From positions 1 through 11,664 of the forward strand of contig CAZUSI010000045.1 in NCBI GenBank assembly GCA_964623395.1: a stretch of DNA of 11,664 nt, written 5' to 3'. Positions within the stretch are counted from its first letter, which is position 1. Each line of letters starts with the position of its first letter. Source of the DNA: JBDRZD01 sp964623395. Its GTDB lineage: Bacteria; Hydrothermota; Hydrothermia; Hydrothermales; Hydrothermaceae. Below are positions 1 through 4,994 of the stretch, piece after piece. A program made the translations under genes and the position numbers. The notes below the pieces were generated by a model. The model did no database searches and was not told where the DNA came from. It saw nothing but the letters and a program-made list of their open reading frames with translations.

Positions 1-9
1 CTCCTTTTT
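1..9 (-). promoter_or_regulatory. Shine-Dalgarno site of a gene just outside the left edge
   Basis: On the minus strand the first bases read AAAAAGGAG, the same type of site that precedes the glyA and AlkP-type genes in this window. It lies about 37 bases after the stop of the nucleotidyltransferase gene. A further minus-strand gene should therefore start within roughly ten bases to the left of the window and would be the next member of the operon. The start codon itself is not visible. Confidence 0.6.
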
Positions 10-46
10 AAAGCAAAAAAATTTTAAAGTTTTTAAAAAAGAAAAG

Positions 47-1132
47 TCAAATTAATCTATTCTTTAATATTAAAAAAAATCTTAAGGGATAATATAAAAA
101 GAAAAGTTTTTCGGGTAATAAAATATAATTTAAAACACTTTCATCAGGATTTAATAAAGTAAATGTATAATAAATTTTTTGGGGAAATGAATCAATAAAA
201 ATAAAGGATAATAAATCTTTTTTATATCCTTTTGGATCTTTTTCTTTAAAAATTAAATCCTTCAAAAAATCTGGTATTTTTTTAAATTTTAAAAAATCAG
301 GTATTTCTGTATCAAAAAGGAAATGGGAAATTGTTAAGGAGATTTTTATAATTTTTAAAAATTTTAATTTATTTCCTATTTCATAAATTTTATGAAAATC
401 AATTTTAAATTTTTTAACAAATTCATGAATATCAAATATAAATTTTAATAAACTGAATCTATGGAAAAAGGAATGAATTGAAAATGAGATTATTTGCCAT
501 TCCTTTGAAAAAATTAAAATTTCCTTATATTTTTCAAATTCAATAAATTTTTCAAAATTCTTAATTTTTAATCTTTTTGGAAATAAAGAAAAGTGCAATT
601 CAATTAAAAAATTATTTTTATAAAGACGATATTCATTATAAAATTTAAAATGAAATTTTTTATAGAATTTTTCCTCAATTTCCTTTAAATTAAAGGAAAA
701 ACCCTCTTTTTTTAAAATCTCAATAATTTTTTCCAAATCCTTTTCAAAAACAAATAAATCTATATCCTTAAAAACCCTTGAATAGGGATTCCCATAAATT
801 AATTCTGAAATTAAAAATCCCCTCATTGGAATTGCAACTATTTCATTTTCTTTTAATTTATTTAAAATTTTTATTGTTTCATTTTTTAAAATTAAAGAAT
901 TTTTCTTATTTTTTTCATAAAAAATTTCAATTATTTTAAAAAATTTTTGAGGAAAATCTTTATCTTTTAAAAAATTATAAAAAAAGGGATAAATTTCTTC
1001 CATCAAAATTAAATTTATGAATTTTTGAAAATCAATTTTATGAAAATTTTCTATTTTCTTACCCTTTAAAATATCAATTATTAATCTTTCCTCTTTTGAA
1101 AAATTAAATTCCTCTAAGGATTTTATTGCCAT
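47..1132 (-). CDS. Nucleotidyltransferase-family protein (PF14907-like)
   Basis: This 361-residue protein resembles the 'uncharacterised nucleotidyltransferase' family that travels with PqqD and HPr-kinase-like genes and with some lasso-peptide clusters. The visible core is IPMRGFLISELIYG (101-114), where family members usually have a K-G motif. Next come Arg119 and the acidic pair Asp123/Asp125 in FKDIDLFV, the usual metal-binding D-x-D of the nucleotidyltransferase fold. The N-terminal 95 residues are helical and charged. The C-terminal part is rich in Phe and Ile, with no clear membrane helix. The ATG lies inside the end of the upstream kinase gene (29-base overlap) and no better start with a ribosome site was seen, so translation is probably coupled. 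In this family the substrate is mostly unknown; nucleotidylation of a peptide or small molecule is inference. Confidence 0.75.
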   Translation of the reverse strand: MAIKSLEEFNFSKEERLIIDILKGKKIENFHKIDFQKFINLILMEEIYPFFYNFLKDKDFPQKFFKIIEIFYEKNKKNSLILKNETIKILNKLKENEIVAIPMRGFLISELIYGNPYSRVFKDIDLFVFEKDLEKIIEILKKEGFSFNLKEIEEKFYKKFHFKFYNEYRLYKNNFLIELHFSLFPKRLKIKNFEKFIEFEKYKEILIFSKEWQIISFSIHSFFHRFSLLKFIFDIHEFVKKFKIDFHKIYEIGNKLKFLKIIKISLTISHFLFDTEIPDFLKFKKIPDFLKDLIFKEKDPKGYKKDLLSFIFIDSFPQKIYYTFTLLNPDESVLNYILLPEKLFFLYYPLRFFLILKNRLI

Positions 1133-1820
1133 TAGAAATTAAATAATCGATGTCTTTATAATAAATTCTATAAAAGGGTATTTCAAAAACAATTCTTTTT
1201 AAATCATTAAAACCATTTTTTTGAACATATTTTTTTCTATTTATAAATATTCCCCATAAATATAAAAATGATTTCCTTTTATCCATAACTTCAAATTTAT
1301 TTATTCTTGAAGGAATAGGAAAAATAAAGGATTTTAAAGTTAAATATTTATCATTTATTATATTTTTTGGAAAAACAAATATTTTTTCAAAATTTTCCTC
1401 TTCAATTATTTCTTCATCAGAAAGATATTTTTTAAAATCCTTATGAATTGAAATTGGAATTGGATAGGGAATTAAATAAATCTTATCTTTTAAAAAACAT
1501 GGTGAAATATCATCTGATGTATAAAAAAAATTTTTTGAAAGAAAAATTGTTAATAAACTTTTACCAACACTTGTTCTTCCTCCTATTAAAAAAACCTTTT
1601 TTCCATCTGAAATGCTTGATGCATGAAAAATTAAAAAATCATCTATTTTTGGAAATATTTTTTCCCTTATATAAAAATCCACATAAATATAATCTTTTAA
1701 CTTAATTTTAAAATCTGGTTTCCCTTTAAAATCTTTAAAATATCTATAATATTTTCTTAAAAAGGAATTTTCACCTTCAATTTCAATCTTTTTCAATAAT
1801 ACCTTTTTTAAGGAATTCAT
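1104..1820 (-). CDS. HPr-kinase-like P-loop kinase (HprK-related)
   Basis: The protein has 238 residues and is shorter than genuine HPr kinase/phosphorylase (about 310), lacking its N-terminal domain. It has the family's central signature: FHASSI (65-70), a Walker A loop GRTSVGKS (81-88) and an acidic TSDD (101-104) that matches the SDD of HprK. No HPr (ptsH) gene is visible. Relatives of this short type sit beside PqqD-like and PF14907-like genes, and some phosphorylate peptide natural products such as the lasso peptide paeninodin, so a peptide substrate is the favoured inference. The ATG at 1820 has no ribosome site and overlaps the PqqD-like gene by 38 bases. A TTG at 1796 (codon 9) follows AAGG by five bases and is a plausible alternative start giving 230 residues. 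It is flanked by the PqqD-like and nucleotidyltransferase genes, overlapping both. Confidence 0.8.
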   Translation of the reverse strand: MNSLKKVLLKKIEIEGENSFLRKYYRYFKDFKGKPDFKIKLKDYIYVDFYIREKIFPKIDDFLIFHASSISDGKKVFLIGGRTSVGKSLLTIFLSKNFFYTSDDISPCFLKDKIYLIPYPIPISIHKDFKKYLSDEEIIEEENFEKIFVFPKNIINDKYLTLKSFIFPIPSRINKFEVMDKRKSFLYLWGIFINRKKYVQKNGFNDLKRIVFEIPFYRIYYKDIDYLISNGNKILRGI

Positions 1821-2061
1821 TTAATATATTTTTAACATCTTTTGAAATAATTTCCTTAGGGATTTTTAAACTATCAGAAATTATATCTACAATTTCTTTA
1901 AAGGTAAAATTTCCATCACACATATCAAATACAATCTTTGAACTTTTATTTAATAAAAAAATTTCATCATTTAATTCATTATATAAAATAAAGTCATCTT
2001 CAAGTTTTTCTATTTTAAAATTTTTTCTCCTTGGCTTAAAATCAAAATCTATTTCTTTCAA
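1783..2061 (-). CDS. PqqD-like peptide chaperone (RRE-type)
   Basis: This 92-residue protein has the PqqD pattern throughout. It begins with a basic Pro-Arg-Arg segment (9-12), then a first strand pair around FILYNELNDEIFLLN (24-38). SSKIVFDMCDGNFTFKEIV follows (40-58, the 'Ln.sa..i..lcdG..t..eiv' signature), and the end is a winged-helix-like ...FLKKGIIEKD. PqqD proteins bind the leader of a precursor peptide and present it to a modifying enzyme. The start is a TTG at 2059-2061 that shares bases with the TGA stop of the small peptide gene upstream. A GAGG lies seven bases before it, inside the codons for the peptide's acidic tail, so the two are probably translationally coupled. No radical-SAM or cyclase partner is seen inside the window. 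The natural partners are the neighbouring kinase and nucleotidyltransferase. Confidence 0.85.
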   Translation of the reverse strand: MKEIDFDFKPRRKNFKIEKLEDDFILYNELNDEIFLLNKSSKIVFDMCDGNFTFKEIVDIISDSLKIPKEIISKDVKNILNEFLKKGIIEKD

Positions 2062-2237
2062 AAATTATCCTCTTCTTCAAAAAATTCTTCCTCTTTCTTT
2101 TTTCCAAAAGGAGTTCCTGCCCACAATTTCTTAGATGTAAAGGCAATTATAATTGGGATAGACCAAATACCCATCTTTATTAAATTCCTCCTTATTTCAT
2201 CTATTTTTTCCTCTTTTTTCTTTTTTTCCTCTTCCAT
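2058..2237 (-). CDS. Small peptide with Tat-like leader, candidate modified-peptide precursor
   Basis: An ATG at 2249 would give 63 residues. I prefer the ATG at 2237 (59 residues) because GGAGG at 2243-2247 lies exactly five bases before it. The peptide starts with a charged Glu/Lys stretch (2-14), then a twin-arginine-like segment IRRNLIKMG (15-23). A hydrophobic core IWSIPIIIAF (24-33) and SKKLWA (35-40) follow. Cleavage after Ala40 (Leu at -3, Ala at -1) would release a 19-residue, strongly charged tail that begins GTPFG and ends in Asn-Phe. It shares its stop with the TTG start of the PqqD-like gene. Position, size and leader-plus-tail layout suggest a precursor peptide or a small exported protein handled by the PqqD/kinase/nucleotidyltransferase genes. 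I recognise the arrangement but not this exact family. It could instead be a non-cleaved membrane-anchored peptide. Confidence 0.6.
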   Translation of the reverse strand: MEEEKKKKEEKIDEIRRNLIKMGIWSIPIIIAFTSKKLWAGTPFGKKKEEEFFEEEDNF

Positions 2238-2242
2238 CTTAA

Positions 2243-2247
2243 CCTCC
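2243..2247 (-). promoter_or_regulatory. Shine-Dalgarno site that decides the small peptide's start
   Basis: The minus strand reads GGAGG, then TTAAG, then ATG (2235-2237). This is ideal spacing for the second in-frame ATG. The same GGAGG would lie inside the coding sequence, directly behind the first ATG at 2249, if that one were used. Confidence 0.7.
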
Positions 2248-2279
2248 ATTTTGAAAATAATATTTTAAAGTAAAAAAAA

Positions 2280-2969
2280 TTAAATTTCAATCAAAAAGGA
2301 AAAAATTTTTTTATAATCTTTAAAATCTTCAAAAATATAAAAGGGTTTATAAATTTCAAGCTGCTCCTTTGTAAAATTTCCTGTTGCAACTGCAATTGAT
2401 ATAAATCCTGCTTTTTTTGCTGCAATTATATCAAGAGGTGTATCACCTATAACAATAACTTTCTCAATTTCCCCTTTATTTTTAACATATTCATCTGCTC
2501 TTTTTTTTGCAATAATAAGTATTTCTTCTCTATTTGATGAATCTGATGCAAATCCTCCAATTTCAAAAAAATTCCATAAATTTGAAGGTAAAAGTTTAAT
2601 CTTTGCTCCCTCATATATATTTCCTGTTGCAAGCCCAATTAAAAATTTTTTATTTTTTTTAAGACAAGTTAAAAGTTCTCTAACCCCTTCAAAAACTTTA
2701 TAATCCTTATTCCAAACAGTTTCCTTTAAATTTTCAATATATTCCTTTAAAATTTTTTCCATTTCTTTTTCATCTGGTTCCCTTTTCAAATTTTTTCTAA
2801 ATATCTCCCTTATTATATCAGGATCTGTCATTCCATCAGGTCTTATTCCCTTTAAGGGCTCTTTTATTCCATAAAATTTTTCAAAAGTTCTTTTCAATGC
2901 ATTACTCCCAGCATATCCTGAAAAAATTAATGTCCCATCTATATCAAACAAAACAAGTTTATATTTCAT
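2280..2969 (-). CDS. HAD-superfamily phosphatase (phosphoglycolate-phosphatase-like)
   Basis: This 229-residue HAD hydrolase has all of its motifs. Motif I is FDIDGT (8-13) with nucleophile Asp9 and acid/base Asp11. Motif II is Thr115 in LATGN. Lys123 or Lys125 is the likely motif III lysine. Motif IV is GDTPLD (175-180) with Asp176 and Asp180. The helical insert after motif I (about 16-90) is the C1-type cap seen in the Gph/PGP branch. It probably removes phosphate from a small cytosolic metabolite such as phosphoglycolate; specificity cannot be read from the sequence. The ATG lies next to the assembly gap. Once the duplicated contig end is collapsed, it overlaps the TGA of the ComEA-like gene by four bases (ATGA). 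Thirty bases separate its stop from the upstream ATG of the small peptide gene. Confidence 0.88.
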   Translation of the reverse strand: MKYKLVLFDIDGTLIFSGYAGSNALKRTFEKFYGIKEPLKGIRPDGMTDPDIIREIFRKNLKREPDEKEMEKILKEYIENLKETVWNKDYKVFEGVRELLTCLKKNKKFLIGLATGNIYEGAKIKLLPSNLWNFFEIGGFASDSSNREEILIIAKKRADEYVKNKGEIEKVIVIGDTPLDIIAAKKAGFISIAVATGNFTKEQLEIYKPFYIFEDFKDYKKIFSFLIEI

Positions 2970-3019
2970 TTTATAATCACATAATCTTTAATTTTTTCAA
3001 GTTTTTTCTTTCCAATCCC
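2965..3019. repeat. Contig-end duplicate, left copy (55 bases)
   Basis: These 55 bases, which run up to the first N, are identical to 3120-3174, which begin directly after the last N. They carry the last 17 codons and stop of the ComEA-like gene plus the first bases of the HAD start. An exact 55-base match confined to the two gap edges is what two contigs sharing one k-mer (k=55) would give. It is not read as a biological repeat. Confidence 0.9.
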
Positions 3020-3119
3020 NNNNNNNNNNNNNNNNNNNNNNNNNNNNNNNNNNNNNNNNNNNNNNNNNNNNNNNNNNNNNNNNNNNNNNNNNNNNNNNNN
3101 NNNNNNNNNNNNNNNNNNN
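3020..3119. other. Assembly gap of exactly 100 N, probably spurious
   Basis: The run is exactly 100 N, a common default for gaps of unknown length. Because both flanks carry the same 55 bases, the contigs most likely overlap and the true gap length is minus 55. Removing the N run and one copy restores an uninterrupted operon with an ATGA junction between the ComEA-like and HAD genes. Confidence 0.88.
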
Positions 3120-3174
3120 TTCATTTTATAATCACATAATCTTTAATTTTTTCAAGTTTTTTCTTTCCAATCCC
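3120..3174. repeat. Contig-end duplicate, right copy (55 bases)
   Basis: This copy is identical to 2965-3019. It contains the genuine 3' end of the ComEA-like gene in its full context and runs on into the rest of that gene. Confidence 0.9.
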
Positions 3175-3480
3175 TTTTATCTTTAAAAGGTCTTCCATTT
3201 TTGAAAATTTTTTCTTCTCCCTTTCTTCTATTATTCTTTTTGCTATTCTTTCACCTATACCTGGAATTAAAATTAATGATTCAAGGGGAGCTTTATTTAT
3301 ATTTATTTTTACATTGTCCTCATAATAAAAGGAAACTTTTGCTTCCTCTTTCTCATTTTCATTTCCCCTTAAATTTTTATAAATTTTTCCTGAAATAAAA
3401 ATTAAAAATATTCCAAAAATTATAAATCTTTCAAAAGGTGTTAATGAAAGATTATACCTTAATTTCTCTAAAAAATTCAT
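3121..3480 (-). CDS. ComEA-type helix-hairpin-helix protein, membrane-anchored
   Basis: The protein has 119 residues. A short basic N-terminus is followed by one hydrophobic helix, FIIFGIFLIFIS (19-30), then a charged linker. The C-terminal domain is a tandem helix-hairpin-helix: VKININKAPLESLILIPGIG (57-76), then ERIAKRIIEE, and a second hairpin IKGIGKKKLEKI (101-112). The 'INiNkA...L..iPGIG...A..Ii' pattern is the ComEA/competence signature, so it probably binds double-stranded DNA without sequence preference at the outer face of the inner membrane. No other competence gene is present, and such short proteins occur widely without proven uptake. The ATG overlaps the preceding gene by 29 bases. 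An AGG touches the ATG directly, too close to be a normal ribosome site, so coupled translation is likely. The 3' end lies in the contig-overlap duplicate. Confidence 0.85.
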   Translation of the reverse strand: MNFLEKLRYNLSLTPFERFIIFGIFLIFISGKIYKNLRGNENEKEEAKVSFYYEDNVKININKAPLESLILIPGIGERIAKRIIEEREKKKFSKMEDLLKIKGIGKKKLEKIKDYVIIK

Positions 3481-4243
3481 CCTTTAAAATTCCTTTTGTT
3501 ATTTCAAGATAAATCTTAAAAAAATCTCTAAAATTTTCAAAAATGTATTTTTCATGTAAAAAAATTGTATTATAATCCCTTCTTTTTGCAGGTCCTGTAA
3601 TTGATTTGTGAGTTCCTTCTTTTTTCACATTTTCAAATGTATTTTGAATTAATGGGAAAAGTATTTCAAGATTCATTTCACCTTTTTTTAAAATTTCTTC
3701 TGCTTTTTTCAATAAGAATACAAAAAAATTTGATGAAACTGTTGAGGCAACATGAATTAAAAATTTCTGCTCTTCATTTACCTTTATTATTTTAACATCA
3801 TTTTTAAATAAATCCTTTAAAATTTCATAAATTTCTTCATCACCTATAAAACTCGCATATATGTTTTTAAAATTTAATGAAGAAGGTAAAGGAAAAGTTT
3901 GAATTGGATGGAAGGAACCAATTTTAAAATTTTTTTCTTTTAAGGGATTTAAAATGGAAAGGGGTAAACTTCCTGATAGATGAACTGAAAATTTTTCTTT
4001 ATCTAATTTCAAATTTAAATCCTTTAAAAAATTTTCTATTTCATCATCTTTTATAGATAGGAATATGAAATCAGCATCTTCAAATAGAGAAATTGGCGAA
4101 TCCTTTGCCTTCCCAATTAAATTTTCAAATTCCCTTTTCTTATTTAAAGATCTTGTCCACCAAAAAAAATCTATATTTTTTTCCTTTAAATATAAAGATA
4201 AAGATAAACCAACTTTCCCTAATCCTATTATTCCAAATTTCAT
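3452..4243 (-). CDS. Rossmann-like/DUF2520 putative oxidoreductase
   Basis: This 263-residue protein opens with a dinucleotide-binding fold, MKFGIIGLGKVGLSLSLYL (1-19, GxGxxG), followed by WWTRS (28-32) at the end of the second strand. The middle has the strong DUF2520 signatures VHLSGSLP (87-94) and GSFHPIQTF (109-117). The C-terminal helical half contains SITGPAKRRDYNT and ends in a long helix. The family resembles NADP-dependent reductases of the ProC/F420-oxidoreductase type, but its substrate is not established, so a specific reaction should not be assigned. Its ATG overlaps the stop of the upstream hydrolase gene by four bases (ATGA) and its own end overlaps the ComEA-like gene, which places it firmly in the same operon. 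Confidence 0.85.
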   Translation of the reverse strand: MKFGIIGLGKVGLSLSLYLKEKNIDFFWWTRSLNKKREFENLIGKAKDSPISLFEDADFIFLSIKDDEIENFLKDLNLKLDKEKFSVHLSGSLPLSILNPLKEKNFKIGSFHPIQTFPLPSSLNFKNIYASFIGDEEIYEILKDLFKNDVKIIKVNEEQKFLIHVASTVSSNFFVFLLKKAEEILKKGEMNLEILFPLIQNTFENVKKEGTHKSITGPAKRRDYNTIFLHEKYIFENFRDFFKIYLEITKGILKDEFFREIKV

Positions 4244-4947
4244 TCAATCTCTTCACCAGGATTTAAAATTATAATTTCAGTTTTAACATCATAATTTTTA
4301 ACCCTTTCTAAAAATTCTTGTGGAGTTCCCGTTAAAGGAGGAAATGTTCCAAAATGCATTGGAATTGCATATTTTGGTTTTAAAATGTTTATTGCAAATG
4401 CTGCTTCTTCAGGTCCCATTGTAAATAAACTACCAATTGGAATTAAAACAAGGTCAGGTTTATATAATTTCCCTATGAAATCAATCCCTCCAAAAAGACC
4501 TGTATCACCCATATGATATATCTTAAAACCATTTTCAAAATTTATTATAAATCCACATGGTTCTCCCCCCGAAATAATTCTTCCTCCTTCTTCTATTCCT
4601 GATGAATGTGTTGCATCTGTCATCGTTATTTTTATATCATTAAAATTAAAGGTTCCTCCTTTATTCATTCCCTGAACATTTTTAACTCCCTTTGAGTTTA
4701 AATAAACTGAAATCTCATAAATTGAAAGACAAAGGGCATTTGTCTTATTGGCAATTTCAATTGTATCACCAAGGTGGTCTCCATGACCATGCGTTATAAG
4801 AATTAAATCAACCTTATTATAATCCTTACCAGGTGATTTTGGATTTGAAATCCATGGATCAATAAATATAACTTTGTTTTTTGGAGATATAAATCTAAAA
4901 GCAGCATGCCCATAATATTTAACTTTTATCCCTCCAAACCTTTTCAT
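4240..4947 (-). CDS. UPF0173-type metal-dependent hydrolase (metallo-beta-lactamase fold)
   Basis: This 235-residue protein matches the UPF0173/YtkL group in length and motifs. It starts IKVKYYGHAAFRF (7-19) and has IDPWISNP (29-36). The metal ligands are in THGHGDHLGD (52-61: His53, His55, Asp57, His58), His114 in DATHSSG, Asp148 in HMGDTG and His198 in PMHFGTFP. The complete set suggests an active di-metal hydrolase in the cytosol; the natural substrate of the family is unknown. The start is well supported by AGGAGG a few bases before the ATG. It follows the secreted AlkP-type gene after 47 bases and overlaps the DUF2520 gene by ATGA. Confidence 0.9.
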   Translation of the reverse strand: MKRFGGIKVKYYGHAAFRFISPKNKVIFIDPWISNPKSPGKDYNKVDLILITHGHGDHLGDTIEIANKTNALCLSIYEISVYLNSKGVKNVQGMNKGGTFNFNDIKITMTDATHSSGIEEGGRIISGGEPCGFIINFENGFKIYHMGDTGLFGGIDFIGKLYKPDLVLIPIGSLFTMGPEEAAFAINILKPKYAIPMHFGTFPPLTGTPQEFLERVKNYDVKTEIIILNPGEEIE

Positions 4948-4994
4948 TTCTCCTCCTAAGTTAAATTTATTTAAAAATATAATTATAAGGGAAT

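Noticed and set aside
1104..1820. Calling the kinase a genuine HprK of carbon catabolite control
   Set aside because: It is too short, lacks the N-terminal domain, and has no HPr or phosphotransferase gene nearby; its PqqD and nucleotidyltransferase neighbours fit a different role.
2897..3139. Plus-strand open frame running through the N block
   Set aside because: It exists only because N codons do not stop translation; it is antisense to the HAD and ComEA-like genes and lies over the false gap.
2965..3174. A 55-base direct repeat that could mark a mobile element or attachment site
   Set aside because: The copies sit exactly at the two edges of a 100-N gap and contain ordinary coding sequence; contig overlap explains them better.
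3121..3480. A competence (DNA-uptake) operon
   Set aside because: Only a ComEA-type protein is present; no ComEC, ComF or pilus gene is seen, so uptake is not supported here.
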